Shown here in pieces: positions 16,838 through 24,701 of a stretch of 64,000 bases of DNA (positions are counted from its first letter, which is position 1; every line of letters starts with the position of its first letter). The stretch comes from Streptomyces camponoticapitis (GTDB lineage Bacteria > Actinomycetota > Actinomycetes > Streptomycetales > Streptomycetaceae). Location of the stretch: assembly GCF_014646115.1 (NCBI RefSeq), contig NZ_BMMV01000004.1, positions 124,001 to 188,000 of the forward strand, written 5' to 3'. The notes under the pieces were generated by a model. That model worked only from the letters and a program-made list of their open reading frames with translations, was not told the DNA's origin and made no database searches. The position numbers and the translations under genes were made by a program.

Positions 16838-18298
16838 ATGAGTCCAGTGATCATCGCGGTGGCGGGAGCCGTCGTACTCCTCGTCCTGCTCGCTCTCGTC
16901 GTCATCACCCGCTACAAGGTCGCGGGCCCCAGCGAGGCCTTCATCATCACCGGCCGGCGTGGCAAGTCGTCCACGGACCCGGTCACCGGCCGGGTCAGCA
17001 CCGACAACAGCGGCCAGAAAGTCGTGGTGGGCGGCGGCGTCTTCGTCGTTCCCTTCGTCCAGCAGAAGTTCACACTCGATCTGTCCAGCCGGCACATCCC
17101 GGTCGCCGTCCGGGGCGCGGTGACGCTGCGCGGCGTCAAGGCGCATCTCGAAGGCGTCGCCATCGTCAAGGTCGGCGGCAACGAGGACGCCATCCGCGCA
17201 GCCGCCCAGCGCTTCCTGCGGCAGCAGAAGGGCATCGTCGGCTTCACCCAGGAAGTGCTCTCCGGCGCGCTGCGCGCCATCGTCGGCCGGATGGCCGTCG
17301 AGGACATCATCCGCGACCGCGCCGCGTTCGCCGGCCAGGTCGCCGAGGAGGCCGAGGCGAGCCTCTCCGGCCAGGGGCTGATCCTGGACGCCTTCCAGAT
17401 CCAGGACATCACCACCGAGGGCTCGTACCTGGAGGACCTCGGCCGGCCCGAGGCCGCCCGTGCCCGGCAGGAGGCGGACATCGCCGAGGCGATCGCGAAG
17501 CGGGCCTCCGAGCAGGCCAGGCTCAAGGCCGCCGAGGAGATCGCGGTGGCCGAGCGGACCTTCTATCTGAAGCAGGCCGAGATCAAGGTCGAGACCGAGG
17601 CGGCCAAGGCCAAGGCCAACGCGGCGGGCCCGCTCGCCGAGGCCGCGCGCCAGCAGGAAGTCCTCGGCGAGCAGGAGAAGGTGGCACAGCGCCAGGCGGC
17701 TCTGACGGACCGTCAGCTGGACACCCAGGTACGCAAGCCGGCCGACGCCGCCCGCTACCAGGCCGAGCAGGAGGCGGAGGCCCGCAGGATCGCGCAGGTC
17801 AAGGAGGCCGAGGCGGACGCCGAGCGGTCGCGGCTCACCGGTGAGGGCGAGAAGCTGCGCCGTGCGGCGCTCGCGGAGGCCGTGCGGATCGAGGGGGAGG
17901 CGGAGGCCGACGCCATCACGGCGCGCGGTACCGCCGAGGCCGGGGCGATGCAGAAGAAGGCCGACGCGTTCGCGCGGTACGGCGACGCGGCCGTGCTCCA
18001 GATGCTCGTCGAGGTGCTGCCCGCCGTCGTCGGCAAGGCGGCCGAGCCGCTGAGCGCCATCGACAAGCTGACGGTCATCTCCACGGACGGCGCGAGCCGG
18101 CTCTCGCGGACGGTCACCGACAACGTCGCGCAGGGCATGGAACTGCTCACGTCCACCACCGGGGTCGACATCGGCGAGCTGCTCAAGAACCTTTCGCAGC
18201 GCACGGGTTCGGCGGAGCCGGCCGGGGCGGAGGCCGCGCCCGGGGTCGAGGCGGCCAAGTCACCGGAGAGCGGCAAGAAGATCGAGATCAGCGGCTGA
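16838..18298 (+). CDS. Flotillin-like SPFH domain protein
   Basis: 486 aa. An N-terminal membrane anchor (VIIAVAGAVVLLVLLALVVIT, residues about 4-24 in part) is followed by an SPFH/PHB domain (about 30-220) and a long Ala/Glu/Arg-rich coiled coil (about 220-400) with the EA-repeats typical of flotillins. The C-terminal part is a short globular region. Flotillins form ring-shaped assemblies at the cytoplasmic side of the membrane and define functional microdomains. The ATG at 16838 has AGGGGG 7 nt upstream; the frame open from 16652 is unsupported. It partners with the NfeD-like gene upstream. Confidence 0.94.
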   Translation: MSPVIIAVAGAVVLLVLLALVVITRYKVAGPSEAFIITGRRGKSSTDPVTGRVSTDNSGQKVVVGGGVFVVPFVQQKFTLDLSSRHIPVAVRGAVTLRGVKAHLEGVAIVKVGGNEDAIRAAAQRFLRQQKGIVGFTQEVLSGALRAIVGRMAVEDIIRDRAAFAGQVAEEAEASLSGQGLILDAFQIQDITTEGSYLEDLGRPEAARARQEADIAEAIAKRASEQARLKAAEEIAVAERTFYLKQAEIKVETEAAKAKANAAGPLAEAARQQEVLGEQEKVAQRQAALTDRQLDTQVRKPADAARYQAEQEAEARRIAQVKEAEADAERSRLTGEGEKLRRAALAEAVRIEGEAEADAITARGTAEAGAMQKKADAFARYGDAAVLQMLVEVLPAVVGKAAEPLSAIDKLTVISTDGASRLSRTVTDNVAQGMELLTSTTGVDIGELLKNLSQRTGSAEPAGAEAAPGVEAAKSPESGKKIEISG

Positions 18299-18324
18299 CG
18301 TCCCGTCAGTCACTGGTGGGTGAA

Positions 18325-18354
18325 GGGCCGGCCGGACCGCTGTCCGGCCGGCCC
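18325..18354 (+). terminator. Terminator after the flotillin gene
   Basis: Perfect 13-bp stem GGGCCGGCCGGAC / GTCCGGCCGGCCC with a 4-nt CGCT loop, 26 nt beyond the flotillin stop. Confidence 0.8.
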
Positions 18355-18434
18355 CTCGCATGTCTTTCGCCGCGCTCGCTGAACGCAACTCCCGTATCGC
18401 CCGTATCAAGGGGTCGGACTCCGTAATCCCCCAC

Positions 18435-18440
18435 AGGAGG
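18435..18440 (+). promoter_or_regulatory. Ribosome site fixing a TTG start
   Basis: AGGAGG, a full match to the anti-Shine-Dalgarno, 7 nt before TTG 18448; it supports TTG as the start of the S1 protease gene. Confidence 0.7.
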
Positions 18441-18447
18441 CGACGAG

Positions 18448-19692
18448 TTGAGTCACAGGCGAATATCCAAGAGCAAGGCCGTACTCGCGGGAGCCGGGGC
18501 GGTGGGTGTCGCGGCAGCGGCCATCCTGCTGCCGAACGCCAACGCGTCACAGTCCGGCACGGACGACGGCGCGGGCGGCGCGGGGCAGAACGCGCGGACG
18601 GTCAGCGCCGCTTCGGCGCCGGAGCTCGTCGCGCGGCTGTCCTCACAGCTCGGCGAGGACTACGCGGGGGCGTACTACGACACGCAGAAGAAGCAGGTCG
18701 TGGTGAATGTCGCGGACGGCGGCGACAGCGACGCGACAGCCCGGGTGCGTGACGCCGGCGCCGTGGCGAGAAGCGTCGAGAACAGCATGGGTGAACTCCG
18801 CTCCGCCACCGGCACGTTGACCCGGGACGCCACCATCCCCGGCACCGCGTGGGCCGTCGACCCCCGGACCAACCAGATCCTCGTCACCGCCGACACCACG
18901 GTCACCGGTGAGCGCTGGGACACGCTGGAATCGACCGTGGCCTCGCTGGGCGACGGCATGGCCCGTATCCAGAAGTCGGCGGGCGAGTTCAAACCGTTCC
19001 TGGAGGGCGGCGACGCCATCTTCGGCGGCGGATCCCGCTGCTCGCTCGGCTTCAACGTCACCACGCAGGACGGCACCCCCGGATTCCTCACCGCCGGGCA
19101 CTGCGGTGTCGCGGCCGAGCAGTGGTCCGAGGAGCAGAACGGCGCGCCCGTCGGCACGGTCCAGGCGGCGACGTTCCCCGGCGACGGGGACTTCGCCCTC
19201 GTCACGTACGACGACCCGGCCACCGCGGCGCCCAGCGAGGTGGACCTCGGCGACGGGCAGACCCTGCCGATCGGACAGGCGGGCGAGGCGGCCGTGGGCC
19301 TGGAGGTCGTCCGGATGGGCAGCACCACCGGCCTCGCGGACGGTTCGGTCACCGGGCTCAACGCGACGGTGAACTACGCGGAGGGCTCTGTCAGCGGCCT
19401 CATCCAGACCAACGTCTGCGCCGAGCCGGGGGACAGCGGTGGCCCGCTGTTCACGGCGGACGGTACGGCGATCGGCCTGACGTCGGGCGGCAGCGGTGAC
19501 TGCACCTCGGGCGGCGAGACGTTCTTCCAGCCGGTCTCCACGGCGCTGGCCGCGGTGGGCGCGGAGATCGGCGCGGGCGGTGCCGCCGACGACGGTGGCG
19601 GCGGGGCTGTCGACGACGGCAGCGGCGACGCCGGCGACGACAGCGGTGCCGGCGTCGGCGACGACGGCTTGGAGGTCGGGGGCGACCACTGA
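18448..19692 (+). CDS. Secreted S1 family serine protease (streptogrisin-like)
   Basis: 414 aa from TTG 18448. Signal peptide residues 1-34, then a prodomain of the alpha-lytic protease type (about 50-185), which acts as folding chaperone and inhibitor. The chymotrypsin-fold catalytic domain starts near residue 187; the triad is His218 (TAGHC), Asp248 (GDFAL) and Ser330 (EPGDSGGP), with disulfide cysteines at 198/219 and 324/352. The C-terminal about 45 residues form a very acidic Asp/Gly tail that ordinary streptogrisins lack, perhaps a spacer or calcium-binding tail. A terminator hairpin follows. Confidence 0.94.
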   Translation: MSHRRISKSKAVLAGAGAVGVAAAAILLPNANASQSGTDDGAGGAGQNARTVSAASAPELVARLSSQLGEDYAGAYYDTQKKQVVVNVADGGDSDATARVRDAGAVARSVENSMGELRSATGTLTRDATIPGTAWAVDPRTNQILVTADTTVTGERWDTLESTVASLGDGMARIQKSAGEFKPFLEGGDAIFGGGSRCSLGFNVTTQDGTPGFLTAGHCGVAAEQWSEEQNGAPVGTVQAATFPGDGDFALVTYDDPATAAPSEVDLGDGQTLPIGQAGEAAVGLEVVRMGSTTGLADGSVTGLNATVNYAEGSVSGLIQTNVCAEPGDSGGPLFTADGTAIGLTSGGSGDCTSGGETFFQPVSTALAAVGAEIGAGGAADDGGGGAVDDGSGDAGDDSGAGVGDDGLEVGGDH

Positions 19693-19704
19693 CCGGGTCT
19701 GGCG

Positions 19705-19751
19705 CCCCGGTCGTCGGACGGGCCACGGAACGGCCCGTCCGGCGACCGGGG
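19705..19751. terminator. Terminator between S1 protease and PhoX genes
   Basis: 20-bp arms 19705-19724 and 19732-19751 with one G-T wobble and a 7-nt loop, located between convergent genes. The stem core CCGGTCGTCGGACGG is nearly the same as in the hairpin at 57529-57570. Confidence 0.8.
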
Positions 19752-19768
19752 ATCACCCGGTCGTCGCG

Positions 19769-21136
19769 TCAGCGCCGGCGCCAGGGCCCCGTGACCGCGA
19801 ACGTCGTCCCCGGCGTGTAGGAGTTCACGTACATCGTCTCGCCGTCCGGCGCGAACGTGACCCCCGCGAACTCACCCCACTCCGGCTCCTCGGGCGTCCC
19901 GATGTTGTCCGCCCCCCGAGCCATCTCGTACAGCTCGCCGTCCCGCGTCAGCCCGTACACATGCTGCGCGCCACCGCCGTCCTCACAGACCATCAGGCCG
20001 CCGCTGGGCGCGAGGCAGATGTTGTCCGGGGACTCGCCGGGCATCTGGATGTCGGTGTCCGGGCCGAAGGCGATCACGAGTGTGAGCCGACGCCGATGCG
20101 GCTCGTACTTCCACACCTGTCCGTAGTGGTCGGCCGCCGAGCCCTCCGCGCTCTTCGCGAAGCTCGACACGAAGTAGACGGACCGGTCGCCCCAGTAGCA
20201 GCCCTCCAGCTTCTGGGCGTGCGTGATGCCCTTCTTGCCGAAGTCCTGGAGCCGGATGGGCGTCTCCTTGGCCTGCGTGTCCGGGACCGGCACCCACTCG
20301 ATACGGTCGAAGCTCGCGCCCGGCTCCTGGATGGCCGACAGGTCGGGTACGCCGGGGACCCGCATGGCCTCCAGCGTGCCGCCCGCGCGCAGCGAGCCCA
20401 GGCCGCCCCGCGGCTTCTCGGGCAGGAAGCGGTAGAAGAGCCCGAACGGCTTCTCGAACGCGTCCTCCGTCTCGTACACGATGCCTTCGCGCGGGTCGAT
20501 CGCGATCGCCTCGTGCTGGAAGCGGCCCATCGCCTTCAGCGGTACGGCTCCGCTGCGGTGCGGATCGGCGCCGTCGACCTCGAAGATGAAGCCGTGGTCC
20601 TTGGTGTAGCCGTTGGTGCCGGCCTTGTCCTCGGTCTCCTCGCAGGTGAGCCAGGTCCCCCAGGGGGTGGGCCCGCCCGCGCAGTTGACGGCGGTGCCGG
20701 CGATGGCGACGCGTTCGCCGATCACGTGATTTCGCCCGTCGAGTTCGAGCGCCGTACAGCCGCCCTTGCCCATCGGGTCGTAGGTCAGGCCGTCGACGGT
20801 CGGTACGCCGATCTTGCCGTCGAACCGGTTCTCGTGGTTACGGACGAGATGGACGCGCCCGCGCCGGCCGGCGAAGGCGGCCATACCGTCGGGATTGCTG
20901 GGGACTTCGCCCTCGCCCGAACGGAGCGCGTCGCCCGTTCTGGACAGGACGCGATAACGGAAACCCTTCGGCAGGTCCAGCAGACCGTCGGGGTCGGGTA
21001 CGAGCGGGCCGTAGCCGCTGCGTCCCATTTCCTGTGCGACAGCGGTGCCGGCGAACAGCTCCGACACCGCTCCGGTGAATGCGATTCCGGCCACCGATGC
21101 TCCGGTGGCCAGAACCTGACGTCGTGTTGCGGACAT
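19769..21136 (-). CDS. PhoX-type alkaline phosphatase family protein (DUF839)
   Basis: 455 aa. The N-terminus is a Tat signal (TRRQVLATGASVAGIAFTGA), which fits export of a folded, metal-loaded enzyme. The rest is a six-bladed propeller of the PhoX/DUF839 family; conserved stretches are VRNHENRFDG, NCAGGPTPWGTWLTCEE and FQHEAIAIDP, with acidic and His residues that bind calcium and iron in PhoX. It should hydrolyse phosphate esters outside the cell. The ATG at 21136 follows GGGAG; the longer frame to 21178 is unsupported. Activity in this divergent subgroup has not been established by sequence alone. Confidence 0.88.
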   Translation of the reverse strand: MSATRRQVLATGASVAGIAFTGAVSELFAGTAVAQEMGRSGYGPLVPDPDGLLDLPKGFRYRVLSRTGDALRSGEGEVPSNPDGMAAFAGRRGRVHLVRNHENRFDGKIGVPTVDGLTYDPMGKGGCTALELDGRNHVIGERVAIAGTAVNCAGGPTPWGTWLTCEETEDKAGTNGYTKDHGFIFEVDGADPHRSGAVPLKAMGRFQHEAIAIDPREGIVYETEDAFEKPFGLFYRFLPEKPRGGLGSLRAGGTLEAMRVPGVPDLSAIQEPGASFDRIEWVPVPDTQAKETPIRLQDFGKKGITHAQKLEGCYWGDRSVYFVSSFAKSAEGSAADHYGQVWKYEPHRRRLTLVIAFGPDTDIQMPGESPDNICLAPSGGLMVCEDGGGAQHVYGLTRDGELYEMARGADNIGTPEEPEWGEFAGVTFAPDGETMYVNSYTPGTTFAVTGPWRRR

Positions 21137-21303
21137 AAAAGGCAACTCCCTGTTGGCGGACAGAGACGTGACCCGCACGGTGTATCACGGGTGTAGTGCA
21201 CACGTGAACTGTGCGGGCCACTGGGCCTTATGTGTCCTGAGAGATCAGCAGATCAGAGGATCGCAGAAGATCCGCGGACCGGCGGCTCAGGAGAGACCTC
21301 TGA

Positions 21304-21729
21304 TCAGGCGAGCGAAGCGGTGAGCGTGATGCTCGTGCCCGCGAGCGCCTGGCTGACCGGGCAGTTGGCCTTCGCGTCCTCGGCGGCCTTGACGAAGTCC
21401 GCCTCGTCGATCCCCGCGACCTCACCCCGCACCGTGATGTGGATGCCGGTGATGCCGGTGCCGGGCACCAGCGTGACGTCGGCCTGGGTGTTCAGCTTGG
21501 TCGGCGGGGTGCCGGCCTTGGTGAGACCGTTCGACAGGGCCATCGAGAAGCAGCTGGAGTGAGCGGCGGCGATCAGCTCTTCCGGGCTGGTCTTGCCGTT
21601 CGCCTGCTCGGCGCGGGAGGCCCAGGAAACCGGCTGGTCGGCGATCCCGGAGGAGTCGAAGGTGACGACGCCACTGCCCTTGATGAGGTCGCCGTCCCAG
21701 ACGGTGTGTGCCTGGCGCGTGGTAGCCAT
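21304..21729 (-). CDS. OsmC family peroxiredoxin
   Basis: 141 aa. Two redox cysteines, Cys60 in AHSSCFSMAL and Cys123 in ANCPVSQAL, match the OsmC/Ohr active site, which reduces organic hydroperoxides through a thiol-disulfide cycle. The N-terminal sequence (VWDGDLIKGSGVVTF) fits OsmC rather than Ohr. Cytosolic homodimer expected. The ATG at 21729 has AGAAGGG upstream. Confidence 0.93.
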   Translation of the reverse strand: MATTRQAHTVWDGDLIKGSGVVTFDSSGIADQPVSWASRAEQANGKTSPEELIAAAHSSCFSMALSNGLTKAGTPPTKLNTQADVTLVPGTGITGIHITVRGEVAGIDEADFVKAAEDAKANCPVSQALAGTSITLTASLA

Positions 21730-21811
21730 GGTGATGGGAACCCTTCTGTATCGGGCACGTGGGAGCTGATCGAACGCACCTCACGCACCGCACATCGTTA
21801 CGGCACCGAAC

Positions 21812-22942
21812 TTACTCGGCGATCACGCTCTTCGCGTCGCGTGCCAGGGCAGTGAGACGGGAGATCGCACGGAAGTACTTCTTCCGGTAGCCGCCGTTCA
21901 ACATCTCTTCGCCGAAAAGCCGGTCGAACGGCAGCCCGGAGGCGAGAACCGGTATCTCCCGGTCGTACAGCCGGTCGGCCAGGACCACGAGGCGCAGAGC
22001 CGTCGACTGGTCCGGCACCGGGCCGACATCCGTGAAGCAGGCAACCCGCAGACCCTCCGTCAGCGCGCCGTAGCGGCTGGGGTGGACGGTGGCCAGATGG
22101 GCGAGGAGAGCGGGGAACTCGTCGAGGCTGGCGGCACCGCCCGTCCGCGCGGTCGCGTGCGCCGCGCGTGTCACCTGCTCGGTGGTGAGCGGGGCGGGCG
22201 CCTCGGGCAGTCCCCGGTGCCGGTAGTCCTCGCCGTCGATACGCAGGGGCCGGAAGCGCGCGGAGAGCCCCTGGATCTCCCGCATGAAGTCCGCGGCGGC
22301 GAAGCGGCCCTCGCCGAGCTTGCCGGGCAGCGTGTTGGAGGTCGCGGCGAGCGCCACACCCGCCTCCACGAGCCGGCTCAGCAGGCTCGATACGAGGACG
22401 GTGTCGCCCGGGTCGTCCAGTTCGAACTCGTCGATGCAGAGCAGCCGGTGCCCGCCGAGGGTTCGTACGGTCTGCTGGAAACCGAGCGCGCCGACGAGGT
22501 TCGTCAGCTCCACGAAGGTGCCGAACGCCTTCTCTTCGGGCGCGGCCGGGGCGGCGTGCCAGAGGGAGGCGAGGAGGTGGGTCTTGCCAACGCCGTAACC
22601 GCCGTCGAGATAGACGCCGCGCGGGCCGGCGCCGCCCGCCTCGGGCTTCCGGCCGAACCAGCGCCCCCTGCCCTGTCCGGTGCCGGCCGCGGCGCCGAGT
22701 CCGGCGGCGAACGCGCTCAGGACGGTGACGGCCTCGGCCTGGCTGGGCCGGCCTGGGTCGGGGACGTACGTGGCGAAACGCACCGAGTCGAAGCGCGGCG
22801 GCGGGACCATCTCGGCGACCAGCCGCCCCGGGTCGACCCGCGGGTCCCGCGCGCACAGCGAGACCGGCCCGTTCGCGGGAGCGGAAGCGGAGGCGGGCGA
22901 GGCGGCGGAGGGGGACGCCGGTTCGGCGGGGGAGGCTGACAC
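21812..22942 (-). CDS. zapE: AFG1-like ATPase, cell division protein ZapE
   Basis: 376 aa from GTG 22942. Residues 1-25 are an Ala/Pro/Ser leader without secretion features. Walker A is YLDGGYGVGKTH (about residue 108), Walker B is LLCIDEFEL, and sensor region AATSNTLPG and the arginine finger area follow, all as in AFG1/ZapE. ZapE helps constriction of the Z ring in proteobacteria; in actinobacteria the role is assigned by homology only. There is no Shine-Dalgarno; TACAGT at 22951-22956 (minus strand) ends 8 nt before the GTG and may be a leaderless -10 box. Divergent from the RibD_C gene. Confidence 0.9.
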   Translation of the reverse strand: MSASPAEPASPSAASPASASAPANGPVSLCARDPRVDPGRLVAEMVPPPRFDSVRFATYVPDPGRPSQAEAVTVLSAFAAGLGAAAGTGQGRGRWFGRKPEAGGAGPRGVYLDGGYGVGKTHLLASLWHAAPAAPEEKAFGTFVELTNLVGALGFQQTVRTLGGHRLLCIDEFELDDPGDTVLVSSLLSRLVEAGVALAATSNTLPGKLGEGRFAAADFMREIQGLSARFRPLRIDGEDYRHRGLPEAPAPLTTEQVTRAAHATARTGGAASLDEFPALLAHLATVHPSRYGALTEGLRVACFTDVGPVPDQSTALRLVVLADRLYDREIPVLASGLPFDRLFGEEMLNGGYRKKYFRAISRLTALARDAKSVIAE

Positions 22943-23132
22943 GTTGTCCAACTGTAGAGCGTGTGCCGGCCGCCCCGTCCGGTGGCGGTGGCCGTCGCGG
23001 CGGGCAGGGTTTCCGGACGCGGGCACCCCGTGGGAGCCGGTCGCACGGGTGTGCGCCGCACACCCGCCCGGACCGGCGCGCGGGCCACGCGGCGACCGAC
23101 GGCGTGCGACCGCGCATGTCAGACTGCTGCGC

Positions 23133-23939
23133 ATGCGACGCCTCTTCCCCGTGACCGATCCGACCGCGGCAGCGACCACCGGCCGTTCCGAGGGCCTCGT
23201 GGGTGACCGCGAGTGGACGCTGGACGAGCTGGCCGAGGCGTACGCGTATCCCACCGCCACCCCCGCCGCGCCGCACTGGCTGCGCGCCAACATGGTCGCC
23301 ACGCTCGACGGCGCCGCCCAGCACGACGGGCGCTCGCAGGGGATCTCCTCCGACGCCGACATGCGGATCTTCGGCACCTTGCGAGGGCTCGCCGATGTCG
23401 TCCTCGTCGGTGCGGAAACGGTTCGCCTGGAGGGCTACCGTCCGGCCCGCGCACGCGACGCGTTCGCCGAGCGCCGCGCCGCCGCCGGGCAGTCGGCCGC
23501 GCCCGCGATCGCCGTCGTCACCGCGAGCCTGAATCTCGACTTCTCGCTGCCCCTCTTCACCTCGCCCGTCGTACAGACCCTGGTCCTGACCGGCGCCGCC
23601 GCGTCCCCCGACCGGGTCCGTGACGCGGAGAAGGCGGGCGCGCGGGTGCTGATCGCCGGGGACGGACCCGGCGTCGAGGCGGACAGGGCGGTCGCCGCCC
23701 TCGCGGAGATGGGCCTGGTCCGTCAGCTCGCGGAGGGCGGACCCCGGCTGCTCGGGCAGTTCGTGGCGGCCGACGTGCTGGACGAACTCTGCCTGACCGT
23801 CGCGCCCCTGCTCACCGTGGGCAGCGCGCAGCGCATCACCGGCGGGCCGGGGCTCACGGACCCCGAGCGCTTCGGCCTGGAGGCCGTGATGGAGGAGGCA
23901 GGGTTCCTTTTCACTCGATACCGCCGGATCCGACATTGA
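23133..23939 (+). CDS. Pyrimidine reductase family protein (RibD C-terminal domain)
   Basis: 268 aa. It consists of the RibD C-terminal (dihydrofolate-reductase fold) domain only: NMVATLDGA, VGAETVRLEGY, and the nucleotide-binding EGGPRLLGQF region. The deaminase domain of RibD is absent. In riboflavin synthesis this domain reduces the ribosylamino-pyrimidine with NADPH, but stand-alone copies can serve other pathways, and no riboflavin gene lies nearby. ATG 23133 is chosen from the MRRLFPV start; the frame continues upstream without support. Confidence 0.9.
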   Translation: MRRLFPVTDPTAAATTGRSEGLVGDREWTLDELAEAYAYPTATPAAPHWLRANMVATLDGAAQHDGRSQGISSDADMRIFGTLRGLADVVLVGAETVRLEGYRPARARDAFAERRAAAGQSAAPAIAVVTASLNLDFSLPLFTSPVVQTLVLTGAAASPDRVRDAEKAGARVLIAGDGPGVEADRAVAALAEMGLVRQLAEGGPRLLGQFVAADVLDELCLTVAPLLTVGSAQRITGGPGLTDPERFGLEAVMEEAGFLFTRYRRIRH

Positions 23940-23991
23940 GCGGAATTCGCAGTTCCGGTTAGCCCCCGCTGGGCACACTTACTCACGCAGA

Positions 23992-24009
23992 CCCCGTGCG
24001 GACACGGGG
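23992..24009 (+). terminator. Hairpin after the pyrimidine reductase gene
   Basis: CCCCGTG-CGGA-CACGGGG, a perfect 7-bp stem with a 4-nt loop, 52 nt past the stop codon. Confidence 0.5.
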
Positions 24010-24065
24010 AAGGATGGTTTCCGCAGCGGGCCGTAGAGGCCCCTGAACGACGAAGGGCGCCTGTC

Positions 24066-24623
24066 GTGTTCACAAGCGTATTGATGATCGAGAAGCCCCT
24101 GTCGTCCGTGGACGTCGAATTTGTCACCACGCTCCACGGCGACGAGGACGTCCGCTTCATCGTGCTCATGCAGCCCCGCGGCGACCAGGTCGACGCGCTG
24201 CTGCGCGCCGTCGACGACGTCGCGTTCGGCGAGCTGAGAGAGGCCGGGCGGGAGGGCGACGAGCCCGAGGGCGCCGAGGCCCGGGAGCCCGCCGAGATGG
24301 CGCTGGCGCACTCGCTGGGCGCACTGAGAGCCGCGGGCCGCACGGCCAACGGAGTGGTGGTCGAGAAGCACCCCCTCGACCACCTCAAGTCGGTGGTGGA
24401 GGAGGCGGCCGCCGACGAGGTGATCGTTCTCACCGAGCCCCACTACGTGGAGGAGTTCTTCCACCGGGACTGGGCCTCGCGCGCCCGTCACAAGGTCGGG
24501 GTGCCGGTGCTCAAGCTCTTCGCGCACAGCGCGGACGACGACACCGCGAACGGCGCACGGAACGGCGACGGCATCGGGGGCAGGACCGAAGGAGAGACCA
24601 AGGGGGCGGGCCGGAGCGAATAG
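24066..24623 (+). CDS. Conserved actinobacterial protein, possibly USP/HUP-like fold
   Basis: 185 aa from GTG 24066 with GAAGG 8 nt upstream. Alternating strands and helices (VRFIVLMQPRG, GVVVEKHPLDHLKSVVEEA, EVIVLTEPHYVEEFFHRDWASRAR) suggest a Rossmann-like alpha/beta fold such as universal stress proteins. The C-terminal about 30 residues are disordered. Relatives in Streptomyces are sometimes labelled indole-3-glycerol phosphate synthase, but no TIM barrel or phosphate site is visible here and I reject that name. murC follows 78 nt downstream. Function unknown. Confidence 0.75.
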   Translation: MFTSVLMIEKPLSSVDVEFVTTLHGDEDVRFIVLMQPRGDQVDALLRAVDDVAFGELREAGREGDEPEGAEAREPAEMALAHSLGALRAAGRTANGVVVEKHPLDHLKSVVEEAAADEVIVLTEPHYVEEFFHRDWASRARHKVGVPVLKLFAHSADDDTANGARNGDGIGGRTEGETKGAGRSE

Positions 24624-24701
24624 GCTGGGGGACCGCCGACGGCACTCGGCCGCCGGCCCGCGAAATCGCGCACCCTCACCGCACCACCTGGGAGAACACC
24701 T

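Noticed and set aside
21201..21209. PHO-box-like GTTCACGTG upstream of the PhoX gene
   Set aside because: Only a single half-unit; a functional site needs at least two direct repeats, which I do not see.
24066..24623. Indole-3-glycerol phosphate synthase
   Set aside because: No TIM-barrel motifs or catalytic Lys/Glu pattern; the name seems to be a copied mislabel.
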